64,000 nucleotides of DNA from an uncultured Erysipelotrichaceae bacterium (GCA_902775735.1 CACYNH010000006.1:1-64000); one strand, 5' to 3'; counted from the first letter of the stretch, positions 20,101 to 28,082 are shown. Numbers and translations are program-made. Notes: generated from the letters alone by a model not told the origin.

Positions 20101-20912
20101 GCACGTCTTACCGGCTTGAGGAAACAGCCGGAACCCAGGGCGTCTATACCGCCGCCGATCTGTTCTTTCAGACAGATGCGTTCGATCCGGGCGATCCGCA
20201 GCCGCTTATGATCATGATGGTTGACTCGCCGGTGGAAACCGCAGCCGCCAAAACCGATCCTGCCGGCAATTACCTGGCCGGTGCGCACCTCTGCCTGCGT
20301 GACAGCGATGGCAATGTGCTTTATGAATGGACAAGTTCCAAAGACGGTCCTGAAGATCTTTCCCCCTATGTAAAAGGCGGCGAACGGTACATCATCGAAG
20401 AGATCAGCGCCCCGGAAGGCTGCGCTCTTATGGACCCGCTGTCCTTTACCGTCAGCGGCACCGCTGAGCGCCATCAGCTCATCCACGCTGTCGACAGACC
20501 TATCAGGGTCCGCCTGCAGATCATCAAAACCGACGCCGCCGACGGAAAGCCGCTCAAAGACGCGCACTTCCAGATATTCTGCGCCGATGGTTCAAAGGCC
20601 GCTTCTCTTTCCGGAGAAAACGCGGAAGTGATCACCGGCGAAGACGGAAGGGCGGAAGTGACTCTGCCCTATGATCCGGAAGGATACTATGTCCTTGAGA
20701 CAAAAGCGCCGTCCGGCTACCGTCTCAACCGATCCCGCTTTGAAATCTCACCGCAGCCGGAAGTATCCGCGCCTTTAATCAGCGTGAAGGTGGAGGTGAG
20801 CGATGAAAAGAAGACAGTCGAAACAGGCCTTTACGGCAGCCGTGGCAGGCTTATGATCCTGCTGGCCGGGGTTCTTGCGTGCGCCGCGCTGCTGCTGCAC
20901 AGGCGGCACTGA
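17178..20912 (+). CDS. Cell-wall-anchored adhesin or pilin: thioester domain plus nine Cna-B/VaFE-like modules
   Basis: 1244 residues. Signal peptide (about 1-28, cleavage near LSADS), then a thioester domain: Cys in AYCIEPQ and Gln in TQILIWQAI are the expected cross-linked pair used by Gram-positive adhesins to bind hosts covalently. Nine beta-sandwich modules follow, several ending in KEVSAPSGY-like strands whose Glu forms isopeptide bonds; modules 5-8 look like VaFE repeats. The C-terminus has TVETG, a hydrophobic helix and RRH, a sorting signal of x-V-x-T-G type rather than LPxTG. That type is used by class B pilus sortases, and such a sortase gene overlaps its end by 34 bases. Host or polymer target unknown. 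Confidence 0.88.
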   Translation: MKHLHQRLLPLTASLALLCGSVIPLSADSVTFSGNGMTYFLQNDALNEGWSIHEGIFTVNGTAAYCIEPQETVVIGQDLYQTGSWETYSAYSSELKNRILEYSYFGYGYGGFTDMEYWYATQILIWQAINPAFSATRVHRDPVYAGDGFRSPQAVDITDSINDKKNQIEETVRLYHGGLSPKITGSNGNAISEDTPVYAGETITLSDDHLSHWQLSEKPDGFSLKGNTLTVSAKKAGTYRCSFRFKGTDQTIESAPLVLRARDGSRIQTLIIRGHAETKTYDFSFTFKDCGMKIAKKLHNPNHAVYTSASLEGARYELFNETENTSAGFFVTGASGVSGILTGLNKADIYTLREVSAPKGCVLDETLRRFRLDELEGKDGLYSLDTQDEIIHGRIAVHKVITSRTSSGPMQDEEGAGFTILPDLFIEKYGSFEEALKHISELKEEEYDVITTDKSGRAESRDLIYGTYTVTQTAAASDDLEYCKPFHVSVDGSSFISTFELSNIQNEYELKIIKTDALTGKKAAMHSASFQLFDETGKPVTMKIGASVYDTFMTRSRESHASLPANVYLEKAGEEGTVTLPSPLSPGSYTVKEVSAPSGYQLNKKPLTAEISAASLASEAGQLITVTMADQRRYGSVSLQKTIAETQGDASLIDRKDLSGFVFALIAREDILAPDTGEVMIKAGTEFKRLTTESDGTLIFNDIPLGSWVLKEVSAKAGVLINEEEIPFEINDEKTEHSFTVEDQPVRTVFSKKQASGSEELPGAKLSVRKADGTLIDEWISGAQPHVIEGLNAEETYIMREEITPRDSEGNDEGYVQAEEIRFTPSQGTLVTMKDQRVRVVKTDENGKPLPGASMQVIDQEGTVVDSWITEETPHYVRGLKQSETYLLRETEAPAGYYRADDITFEVKPQDGDLTLTMTDTLIRLRIRKIDEKSGKDLAGVVLTLFEIGAEEETKIASWVTDGSVIEADGLLKAGTSYRLEETAGTQGVYTAADLFFQTDAFDPGDPQPLMIMMVDSPVETAAAKTDPAGNYLAGAHLCLRDSDGNVLYEWTSSKDGPEDLSPYVKGGERYIIEEISAPEGCALMDPLSFTVSGTAERHQLIHAVDRPIRVRLQIIKTDAADGKPLKDAHFQIFCADGSKAASLSGENAEVITGEDGRAEVTLPYDPEGYYVLETKAPSGYRLNRSRFEISPQPEVSAPLISVKVEVSDEKKTVETGLYGSRGRLMILLAGVLACAALLLHRRH

Positions 20913-21601
20913 TTCTTTCCGCCTCGCTGCTGTTTGTCTCAGGCGTGCAGAAAGAAGCCGGGGATTACAGGCAGGCGCAGAAACAGAGGCAGGTTCATGA
21001 ACAGACGCGTCTTTTCCTCCATGAAGAAGAGGGAAGGGTAAGTCCTGATTTCGCTTCACTGAAGGAAATCAATCCTGAATTTGTCTGCTGGCTGTCTTTT
21101 GAAAGCGGGCTGATCTCACTGCCATGCGTTCAGCACAGCGACAACAGCCGGTGGCTGACCCATCTTTTTGACGGCACTCCGGGCGATACCGGCACATTGT
21201 TTTTCGACACCCAGTGTGAAAGAGAGGATGAGGTCAGGATCCTCTATGGTCATTCCGTTTTTTACGAACCGTCTTTGATGTTCACGCCACTGCATACGCT
21301 AAAGACGGAAGAAGCTTTCTTCGCAAACCGGAAGTTCTCGCTTCTTTACGAGGATGAATCCGAAGAATATGAAATCTTTGCCGTAGCTGTTGTGGATGAA
21401 AGAGATGAAAGCTTTCCCATAAGATTCCGCGGCTTTGTCACAGAGGAAGAGCACTCAGGATGGCTGGGGCGTCTGAAATCATCGGCGCTTATTTACGATG
21501 AGGATCCGCCGGAAGACAGGAAACTGCTCATTCTGCAGACGTGCGAAGAACAGGAGTCGGCACTGCGGTTATGCGTCTTTGCGTATAATCTGAGAGCCTG
21601 A
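20879..21601 (+). CDS. Class B sortase
   Basis: 240 residues. N-terminal membrane anchor (about 5-23), then the sortase beta barrel with His125 in LYGHSVF, Cys222 in ILQTCEE and Arg230 in ALRLCVF, the full catalytic triad with class B spacing. It cleaves between Thr and Gly of the sorting motif and attaches the protein to peptidoglycan or polymerises it. The start is GTG with little Shine-Dalgarno and overlaps the substrate gene by 34 bases, so translation is probably coupled. Its pairing with a single substrate carrying TVETG suggests a dedicated one-substrate enzyme. Confidence 0.9.
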   Translation: MRRAAAAQAALILSASLLFVSGVQKEAGDYRQAQKQRQVHEQTRLFLHEEEGRVSPDFASLKEINPEFVCWLSFESGLISLPCVQHSDNSRWLTHLFDGTPGDTGTLFFDTQCEREDEVRILYGHSVFYEPSLMFTPLHTLKTEEAFFANRKFSLLYEDESEEYEIFAVAVVDERDESFPIRFRGFVTEEEHSGWLGRLKSSALIYDEDPPEDRKLLILQTCEEQESALRLCVFAYNLRA

Positions 21602-21653
21602 ATGGAACCGCGGGGTGTTTGGGTGTAGAATAGGGCAAAAGAAGGAAAAGTCC

Positions 21654-22979
21654 ATGAATCTGAACAATGAAAAACTGAATGCCCTGCGTGATGGCTACCT
21701 CGCCGATGAAAAAGCCAGAGTCGTCAGAAACGCGCTGACGAAAAATGACCTGGCTTCAATCAGCCGCCGCTTTGAAGCGGAAAACGCCAATCCCAACATC
21801 TTCACCATCGACATCAAAACCATGAGCGCCACCGCCCAGAACCAGTCCGGAAGGTGCTGGATTTTCTCAGCCATGAACGTGCTGCGCGAAGTGATCGCCC
21901 GCCGGTTCAAAATCAAGGAATTCGAGCTTTCCCAGAACTACGTCGCTTTCTATGACAAGCTTGAAAAGGCCAACTGGTTCATGGAATGCATCGTGAATGA
22001 AATCGATGAACCCCTCGGTTCCGAAAAGACCCGTTTTCTTCTGGAGAGCGCGGTTTCCGATGGCGGCCAGTGGAACATGCTGGTGAGTTTAGTGAAGAAA
22101 TACGGCATCTGCCCCAAAACCGCCATGGGCGAAACATATCAGTCAAGCCACACAAGAGCGATGAACGGCGTTCTGAACACAAGGCTCAGAAAATTCGCCA
22201 TCGACGCTCATAAGGCCCATGAAGAAGGACGTGACAGCGACATTCAGACACTGCGTGAAGAGACGATGAAGGAGATCTATTCCCTGATCGCTTCCTGCTT
22301 CGGCCTGCCGCCGCAGGAATTCACCTTTGAATATTACGATTCCGATAACAAAGCCCACGCCGAATACCATGTCACGCCGCAGGACTTCTATGAAAAATAC
22401 CTGGCCGTCGACATCGGACAGTATGTCAGCGTGATCAACGGTCCGACCGCCGACAAGCCGTACCACAAGACATTCACGGTCGAGTATCTGGGCAATGTGG
22501 TTGACGGGGAGAAGGTTGTTCTGCTCAACGTGCCGATGGAAGAGCTCAAGGCGGCCATTCTTGCGACCCTTAAAGACGGGGAACCAGTCTGGTTCGGCTG
22601 CGACTGCGGCAAGGACGGCGACCGCACCACCGGCTTATGGGATGATCAGCAGTTTGACTATGAACATACATTCGATATGAACCTTGCCATGACCAAGGCG
22701 GAAATGCTTGACAGCCGCCACAGCGCCATGAACCACGCGATGGTACTGACCGGCGTCAATCTTGTCGATGACAAGCCGGACAGATGGAAGATCGAAAACT
22801 CATGGGGCGACAAGGTTGCCAACAAGGGCTATTACATCGCCAGCGACACATGGTTTGACAAATATGTCTATGTCGCCGCGATCAATGTGAAGTATCTTTC
22901 CGAAGAGGCGAAAAAAGCCCTTGATGAAGAGCCTGTGCTCTTATCGCCATGGGATCCGTTCGGCACCCTGGCTGATTAA
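21654..22979 (+). CDS. pepC: Aminopeptidase C (bleomycin-hydrolase family, C1B)
   Basis: 441 residues, the usual PepC length. Cytoplasmic cysteine peptidase that removes N-terminal residues from peptides. Catalytic Cys68 in NQSGRCWIF, the His in MNHAMVLTG and the Asn in IENSWGD are all present. The start at 21654 has GAAGGA at a proper distance; the in-frame ATG at 21615 has no such site. It is read in the same direction as the sortase gene with a 52-base gap. Confidence 0.95.
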   Translation: MNLNNEKLNALRDGYLADEKARVVRNALTKNDLASISRRFEAENANPNIFTIDIKTMSATAQNQSGRCWIFSAMNVLREVIARRFKIKEFELSQNYVAFYDKLEKANWFMECIVNEIDEPLGSEKTRFLLESAVSDGGQWNMLVSLVKKYGICPKTAMGETYQSSHTRAMNGVLNTRLRKFAIDAHKAHEEGRDSDIQTLREETMKEIYSLIASCFGLPPQEFTFEYYDSDNKAHAEYHVTPQDFYEKYLAVDIGQYVSVINGPTADKPYHKTFTVEYLGNVVDGEKVVLLNVPMEELKAAILATLKDGEPVWFGCDCGKDGDRTTGLWDDQQFDYEHTFDMNLAMTKAEMLDSRHSAMNHAMVLTGVNLVDDKPDRWKIENSWGDKVANKGYYIASDTWFDKYVYVAAINVKYLSEEAKKALDEEPVLLSPWDPFGTLAD

Positions 22980-23028
22980 ACTAGTCAGACACAAACAAAG
23001 GAACACAGAAGGAAGAATGTGCCCCATT

Positions 23029-23058
23029 CTTCCTTTTTGCGGGGATTTGCTATAATAT
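23029..23058 (+). terminator. Terminator after pepC
   Basis: AAGGAAGAATG and CATTCTTCCTT with a short loop and Ts. The extended -10 of rimO (TGCTATAAT, 23048-23056) begins within the terminator tail. Confidence 0.85.
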
Positions 23059-23083
23059 AGCGTACGGTTGACGGAGGTCTTTT

Positions 23084-24391
23084 ATGAAAATCGGTGTTAT
23101 TTCGCTGGGCTGCGCAAAAAATCTGGTGGATACGGAAAACCTGCTCGGCATTCTCACTGCCAGCAATCAGGAAATTGTCCGCTCCTATGAGGAGGCGGAA
23201 GCCCTGATCATCAATACATGCGGCTTTATTGAAAGCGCGAAGACAGAAGCGATCGACACCATACTGAACGCTGCCGACCTGAAAGAAAATAATCTGAAGA
23301 AGCTGATCGTCATGGGCTGCCTTTCCACCCGCTACAAACCGCAGCTGGAAGAGGAAATGCCGGAAGTCGACCGCTTTATAGCCATCGAGGAATACGGGCA
23401 TCTCGGCGAAATCCTGACTGAAGTTTTAGGTGAAAGAATCGTTAACAGCTACGGCAAGTCACCGCGCGTGCTTTCCGGCAAGCCATGGATGGCGTATCTG
23501 AGAATTGCCGACGGCTGCGACAACAGATGCAGCTACTGCGCGATCCCGCTGATCCGCGGCGACATGCATTCCGTGCCTGAGGAAGCCGTGATTGAAGAGG
23601 CCAAGCGCCTGATCGCAGGAGGCGTCAAAGAGCTCAACCTCATCGCCCAGGATTCCTCCCGCTACGGCTATGACCTTGACGGACAGCTCCATCTTTCTCC
23701 CTTATTGAGAAAACTGAACGCCCTGGAAGGCGTCAAATGGATCAGGGTTCTCTATCTGTATCCGGATGAGATTCCCGACGACCTGATTGAAACGATGAAG
23801 GAATGCGAACATGTCCTTCCGTATTTCGATATTCCCGTCCAGCATGGCAATGACCGCATCCTCAAAGCCATGCACAGAAGGGGAAACCGCCGCCTCATCA
23901 TTGAGCGCTGCGCGAAAATCCGTGAGCAGCTGCCCGACGCGGTTCTCAGAACAACCCTGATCACCGGCTTCCCGACCGAAACCGAGGAAGAGCATCAGGA
24001 CACACTTTCTTTAATCGAAACCGTGCGCTTTGACCATCTCGGCGCCTTTACCTATTCAAGCGAAGAAGACACGCCCGCCTATGAAATGGAAGACGACATT
24101 CCGATGGAGACAAAGGAAAGAAGACTTGCCGAAATCATGGCTCTGCAGCAGACCGTATCCGAAAGCCTGCTGGAAAAGAGGATCGGCACAGAGGACGAGG
24201 TGATGGTCGAAAGCAGGGATGAGCTGACCGGCATGTATGTCGGCCGCAGCGCCCTGTTTGCGCCTGACAATGTCGACGGCTGCGTGCGTTTCCGCAGTGC
24301 GGAAGATCTTCAGGCAGGCGACTTCGTAACTGTCCGCTACAGAAAAGCAGCCGGTCACAACCTGATCGGCGATCTTGTCACTCCCCGGTGA
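23084..24391 (+). CDS. rimO: Ribosomal protein S12 methylthiotransferase
   Basis: 435 residues. Radical-SAM enzyme that adds a methylthio group to an Asp of ribosomal protein S12. The N-terminal MTTase domain has cysteines in SLGCAKNLVDTE, NTCGFIESAK and MGCLSTRY for the auxiliary cluster. The radical-SAM cluster is Cys145-x3-Cys149-x2-Cys152 (GCDNRCSYCAIP). The C-terminal TRAM domain covers about residues 370-435. SLGCAKNLVDTE separates RimO from MiaB. GGAGG precedes the ATG on a leader of about 20 nt. Confidence 0.95.
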   Translation: MKIGVISLGCAKNLVDTENLLGILTASNQEIVRSYEEAEALIINTCGFIESAKTEAIDTILNAADLKENNLKKLIVMGCLSTRYKPQLEEEMPEVDRFIAIEEYGHLGEILTEVLGERIVNSYGKSPRVLSGKPWMAYLRIADGCDNRCSYCAIPLIRGDMHSVPEEAVIEEAKRLIAGGVKELNLIAQDSSRYGYDLDGQLHLSPLLRKLNALEGVKWIRVLYLYPDEIPDDLIETMKECEHVLPYFDIPVQHGNDRILKAMHRRGNRRLIIERCAKIREQLPDAVLRTTLITGFPTETEEEHQDTLSLIETVRFDHLGAFTYSSEEDTPAYEMEDDIPMETKERRLAEIMALQQTVSESLLEKRIGTEDEVMVESRDELTGMYVGRSALFAPDNVDGCVRFRSAEDLQAGDFVTVRYRKAAGHNLIGDLVTPR

Positions 24392-24401
24392 AAGGAACTC
24401 T

Positions 24402-25886
24402 ATGTACCATATTTCTGACTGTAAAAAATACAACCGCTGTCCGCGCCTGTTTGTGCTGGAAACCGAGGCCGAAAAGGCCGAATTCCATCCCTATGTGCGC
24501 CTGGATGAGGAAATCACGGATCTGGCTGCTGAAAAGCTCGGCGTCACCGGGAAGGTTTTCCTTGGCGCAAGAGGCGATGAAGCACAGAAGGCGATGGAAG
24601 CGGCGGAAACATATGACTGGCTGATCAAGGCCCGCTTTGAATACGGCGGCCTCAGGATCAAAGTCCCTTTCCTGCACCGCAATGAGACAGGATGGGATCT
24701 TTATTTCCTGTTTGCCGGTCTGTATCCCCACTCTGACGACATGCAGTTCTACTGCGATACCGCCTGGGTGCTGGAAGGCTGCGGCATCCATGTCACGTCC
24801 TGGCAGGTGATTCACCTCAACGGCAGCTATGTCCGCGGCGATTCACTCGACCCACAGCAGCTCTTCATCGTCAGCAGCTGTTTCTACAATAACCGCAACA
24901 ATCCGGGAATCTCCGTCGAAGAGGCGATCAGAAACGGCATGAACTCGATCATTCCTCCAATTGAGGAAATGGACAGCTGCCTGGCCTCGAAAATCCCCCA
25001 GCCCGTGCGCACGCCCGCCTGCACCGGCCGCTCCAAATGCCGCTGGTACAGTGAGTGTTTCCCGCATGAAAAGCAGGAGGACGACAATTCCATTGTGACC
25101 CTGATCGGATCCCAGCACCGCTTCGCGATGAAAAGGGAAGGGCTGACACGCCTGCGCGACGCCGATGAAAAACGCATCGAAGGCACCCGCCAGCAGTACG
25201 CCCAGATCATGGCCGACGGAAACGGCACCGGCATGTTTGTCGACCGGACAGCCCTGCACGCCTGGCTTGAGGATATCAGGTGGCCGATCACGTTCATCGA
25301 TTTTGAATGGGAGCGCTTCGCGGTTCCTCCTTATAAAGGAATGAAGCCCTATGACGTTCTTCCGTTTGAATATTCCATCGATATTCTTTATGAAGACGGT
25401 CACCGCGACCACAACGTCTGGCTTTCGACCGGCGACGACCGGGAAGATCTGGCCCGCAGTATGATCCATGACATTCCATCCGAAGGAACGATCATGGCCT
25501 ATAACGCGGAAGGGGCGGAGAAGATCCGCATCCGCGAGCTGGCCGAGCTTCTGCCCGAATACCGGGAAACGCTGCTTTCCTTCAATGAAAGAATGGAGGA
25601 TCTGCAGCTGCCGTTTGAAAGCGGCACCGTCTATGACATACGCATGAGGGGCCAGTGGTCGCTCAAGGTGATCATGGCAATGATGGACGACCCCGGCTAT
25701 CATGACCTCGATATCCAGCAGGGCATGGACGCTGTCTTTGAATGGCGCCATCTCGATCTTTCCGAGGATGTGAACAACCGCCAGGAGATCATCGACAATC
25801 TCAAAGCCTATTGCGGTATGGACTCCTACGCGATGACGGTCGTGTTCCGCTGGCTCATGGAAATCGACAGCAGTCCCCTCAGCTGA
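24402..25886 (+). CDS. DUF2779 protein: Cas4-like Fe-S region joined to a DEDD-type exonuclease domain
   Basis: 494 residues. Cysteines at 7 and 13 (SDCKKYNRCPRLF) and at 207, 213 and 219 (ACTGRSKC, SECF) resemble the split Fe-S cluster cysteines of Cas4/AddB-type nucleases. The C-terminal domain opens with FIDFEWE (Asp300, Glu302) and ends with YCGMDSYAM, a DEDD/RNase H-like exonuclease pattern. DUF2779 proteins are uncharacterised; a DNA or RNA processing nuclease is an inference. AAAGGA sets the start, ten bases after rimO, so the two are co-transcribed. The terminator hairpin begins inside the last codons. Confidence 0.8.
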   Translation: MYHISDCKKYNRCPRLFVLETEAEKAEFHPYVRLDEEITDLAAEKLGVTGKVFLGARGDEAQKAMEAAETYDWLIKARFEYGGLRIKVPFLHRNETGWDLYFLFAGLYPHSDDMQFYCDTAWVLEGCGIHVTSWQVIHLNGSYVRGDSLDPQQLFIVSSCFYNNRNNPGISVEEAIRNGMNSIIPPIEEMDSCLASKIPQPVRTPACTGRSKCRWYSECFPHEKQEDDNSIVTLIGSQHRFAMKREGLTRLRDADEKRIEGTRQQYAQIMADGNGTGMFVDRTALHAWLEDIRWPITFIDFEWERFAVPPYKGMKPYDVLPFEYSIDILYEDGHRDHNVWLSTGDDREDLARSMIHDIPSEGTIMAYNAEGAEKIRIRELAELLPEYRETLLSFNERMEDLQLPFESGTVYDIRMRGQWSLKVIMAMMDDPGYHDLDIQQGMDAVFEWRHLDLSEDVNNRQEIIDNLKAYCGMDSYAMTVVFRWLMEIDSSPLS

Positions 25887-25901
25887 GGAGACTGTTTTTT
25901 T
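25871..25901 (+). terminator. Terminator overlapping the stop codon of the DUF2779 gene
   Basis: CAGTCCCCTCAG and CTGAGGAGACTG are complementary with one mismatch and are followed by seven Ts. The stop codon lies within the hairpin. Confidence 0.85.
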
Positions 25902-26049
25902 AAATTGTGAAAATTTGAAATCTCTATATGTTTTTGAAGGCAATTACGCTAAAATAAAGACAGAGGAAGAAGTATACCAAAATAATAATTTAAGCGGGGA
26001 AAAATCCTTTTCCCTTTGCCGCAATATGCAGTAGAAATGGAGGCAGAAT

Positions 26050-26589
26050 ATGCGGTTTGAAATTGTTGGAAAAAACATCGAAGTATCTGACGCAATGAAG
26101 GAAAGCATTGAAAGGAAGCTGTCCAATCTGGACAAATACCTTCTGATCAATTCTGACACCATTGCCCGGGTGGTCGCGAGGATCTATCCGGATTCCGAGA
26201 AAGTCGAGGTGACAATTCCCACCAAAGTAGGCATATTAAGAGCGGAAGTCGTCGACAGAGACTTCTACGCTGCCCTCGATGGCGCCATCGACAAGCTTGA
26301 AGACCAGATCCGCAGACAGAAGACCAGACTTTCCAAAAAACACCGCGAACATCTGGCGAAGGCATTCATTGAGGAAGCGGCGATCGCCGAAAATCCCGAA
26401 AATGACATCCCGGTCAGAACCAAGACAATCACGGCTGACGAAATGACACTGGACGACGCCATCATGCAGATGGAGCTCAGCGGTCACACCTTCTACATCT
26501 ATACGGATGAGGAGAGCGGAAGAATTTCCGTTGTCTACAGAAGAAGCAGCCAGGGCTACGGCCTGATTGAGGTTGAACCGGAAGAATAA
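26050..26589 (+). CDS. hpf: Ribosome hibernation promoting factor, long form
   Basis: 179 residues, the long HPF that makes 100S ribosome dimers. The N-terminal RaiA/YfiA domain (about 1-100: MRFEIVGKNIEVSDAMKESI) binds the 30S decoding site; the C-terminal dimerisation domain (about 120-179) contains MQLELSGHTFYIYTDEESG-like strands and YGLIEVEPEE. Clear ribosome binding site (TGGAGGC). The 160 bases upstream are AT-rich and probably hold the promoter, but no box pair is convincing. Confidence 0.95.
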   Translation: MRFEIVGKNIEVSDAMKESIERKLSNLDKYLLINSDTIARVVARIYPDSEKVEVTIPTKVGILRAEVVDRDFYAALDGAIDKLEDQIRRQKTRLSKKHREHLAKAFIEEAAIAENPENDIPVRTKTITADEMTLDDAIMQMELSGHTFYIYTDEESGRISVVYRRSSQGYGLIEVEPEE

Positions 26590-26600
26590 TGCTTCACCTG

Positions 26601-26629
26601 AAAGGCGGCCCGCACGGGCTGCCTTTTTT
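26601..26629 (+). terminator. Terminator after hpf
   Basis: AAAGGCGGCCCG, short loop, CGGGCTGCC, then Ts. Confidence 0.85.
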
Positions 26630-26635
26630 GTATGC

Positions 26636-26662
26636 AAAAAGGCGGCCGTCTGACCGCCTTTA
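26636..26662 (-). terminator. Terminator of the minus-strand membrane protein gene
   Basis: Read on the minus strand: AAAGGCGG, loop, CCGCCTTTTT. It abuts the hpf terminator with no shared stem, so each convergent gene has its own. Confidence 0.85.
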
Positions 26663-26665
26663 TAT

Positions 26666-27325
26666 TCAGATGATTGACAGGATCATCACCGCCAGATGCA
26701 CCAGGGTGACTGCCGTGATACCGGGGATGATCGAATGCGACTGGTTGTAGAGATAAGAGAGGATTCCGACCGCGATCATCCAGTAGAGATAGGTGCTCAG
26801 CATCAGCAGGGGACGGGGTTCGGTGAATAACAGTGTCATCAGCAGCCCGAATAGCACCGCCGAGAACAGGATTGCCTGCAGTTCCCTGTTTCTGACATTG
26901 AGATGGTCGGTCAGGTTTTTGAAGCCGATGTTCACCATGCACGCCTCCATGATGGAGAAGGCCGCCAGCATGCCCGGCCGGGCGTAGCCGATGCCGATTA
27001 AGGCAAGCGGTTCCGGCAGCAGCAGATCCGCCTTGAGGAAATCCTTCGAGATCCACGTCCATAAGCCGAAAACCGCCGTGCCGATCACCGTGAACAGCAG
27101 GGTGTCAGGCAGGTTGTCGCGGATCCTGCCGCAGTGTCTGTCGATGAGCTGCCAGTTGTATACGATCAGCGCCGCCGTGCAGACATTGACCGCGAACATC
27201 AGGGCAATCGCGTTCTGGGAAACAAAGCGGTCGCACAGAACGGCAATCAGCCGGACCGAAATGATCAGCGCGGTTGAAATCACGATATGCTTCGTTGATA
27301 AGGTGGATACTGTTTTTTCTGACAT
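26666..27325 (-). CDS. Membrane protein, possibly a degenerate CPBP-like member
   Basis: 219 residues with about seven or eight membrane segments. The C-terminal LYNQSHSIIPGITAVTLVHL recalls the last conserved part of CPBP/Abi intramembrane proteases (a small-residue turn followed by a helix with His), but the EExxxR motif that supplies the catalytic glutamates is absent. I take it as a probably non-proteolytic membrane protein of unknown role. The start at 27325 has GGAG five bases upstream; the longer frame to 27370 lacks one. It is divergent from the small gene at 27469. Confidence 0.65.
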   Translation of the reverse strand: MSEKTVSTLSTKHIVISTALIISVRLIAVLCDRFVSQNAIALMFAVNVCTAALIVYNWQLIDRHCGRIRDNLPDTLLFTVIGTAVFGLWTWISKDFLKADLLLPEPLALIGIGYARPGMLAAFSIMEACMVNIGFKNLTDHLNVRNRELQAILFSAVLFGLLMTLLFTEPRPLLMLSTYLYWMIAVGILSYLYNQSHSIIPGITAVTLVHLAVMILSII

Positions 27326-27401
27326 GACATCTCCGTGAAAACTCTTTAAGCATAATATCATACTGCCCATATAGCGGGCAAATATAAGATTTTCCTCAAA
27401 G

Positions 27402-27420
27402 TGTTACGCAAAAAGTAACA
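27402..27420. promoter_or_regulatory. Inverted repeat in divergent intergenic region
   Basis: TGTTAC-N7-GTAACA, followed at once by another GTTAC. It lies midway between two divergent small genes and may be an operator acting on either. Confidence 0.45.
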
Positions 27421-27468
27421 GTTACCCGCTTGATTCCGCTGTAAGGTTTGCCCGGAGGCATACCGACA

Positions 27469-27795
27469 ATGAAAAACGAACTGACTTATCACCAGAAACT
27501 CAACCTTATGACGCGCCTTGGCGATCTGTACCGCTGCTGCGTCCGCCGACTTGACGTGGCTGAAGCCAGCGGCAGAGACCTGCGCTCTCCCTCGATCCGC
27601 GACGATTATGAAATGAAAGTGCTCATGGAAAGAACCCTGGCCGACTGCAGCCGCGAGACCAGACTCATCACCACCCGCGACTTTCTTGAAGTCTCCAGCC
27701 GCGACTGGTACCGCGTCTATTTCTCCCGGTCGCAATACTACCGGCTCAGACGCAAAGCGGTGGATGAGTTCCTCCGCTGCCTGGACAACAGCTGA
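27469..27795 (+). CDS. Small basic helical protein, MG284/MPN403- or ArpU-like
   Basis: 108 residues, mostly helical. The C-terminal SRSQYYRLRRKAVDEFLRCL resembles the sigma-70-region-4-like helix-turn-helix of ArpU/RinA regulators and the small MG284/MPN403 proteins of Mollicutes and Erysipelotrichia, so DNA binding is likely but its targets are unknown. The start at ATG 27469 has GGAGG ten bases before it; an upstream TTG (27448) is less likely. It is divergent from the membrane protein gene, with a 6-bp inverted repeat between them. Confidence 0.6.
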   Translation: MKNELTYHQKLNLMTRLGDLYRCCVRRLDVAEASGRDLRSPSIRDDYEMKVLMERTLADCSRETRLITTRDFLEVSSRDWYRVYFSRSQYYRLRRKAVDEFLRCLDNS

Positions 27796-27845
27796 TCCGC
27801 CTGAAAAACAGTTCAATGAAGACCTTCCGCGACAATTTCAGATAG

Positions 27846-27874
27846 TTGAGACATTGACCTGTCTGTGCTAAAAT
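27846..27874 (+). promoter_or_regulatory. Promoter of ptsI
   Basis: TTGAGA, 17 bases, TAAAAT with an extended TG (TGCTAAAAT). Transcription would start near 27881, leaving a leader of about 200 nt. Confidence 0.65.
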
Positions 27875-27880
27875 TAACAC

Positions 27881-28082
27881 AAGGAGTGTCCCTTTAAGGC
27901 TGACACGTAATCACGAAACCCGGAATCATTGGAAAGGAAAGAGAGCACAGCCCCGCACAATTGGACTCATATGTCGAAGAAGTAGGCTGTGTCTGTTTTC
28001 TGAAGAATCATCCGGAATCTAAGCGCTTACAGATCATCCGCGCGGGACATTGTGAAGAATGCATTGAGGAGGTTATAAAAGA
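27881..28082 (+). promoter_or_regulatory. Long structured 5' leader of ptsI
   Basis: About 200 nt without a convincing reading frame. GTGTC/GACAC (27887-27906) and CACAGCC/GGCTGTG (about 27947-27991) can pair. I recognise no known riboswitch. No ptsH is present in it, although ptsH usually precedes ptsI. Confidence 0.4.
28018..28031. promoter_or_regulatory. Near-consensus cre site (CcpA) in ptsI leader
   Basis: TCTAAGCGCTTACA differs from the palindromic cre TGTAAGCGCTTACA at one position. It lies about 140 bases downstream of the predicted transcription start, where CcpA could act as a roadblock. Confidence 0.5.

Noticed and set aside
28018-28031. Reading the AAGCGCTT palindrome as a restriction-type chance palindrome only
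   Set aside because: Thirteen of fourteen positions match cre and it lies before a PTS gene, so I kept it as a candidate, with moderate confidence.
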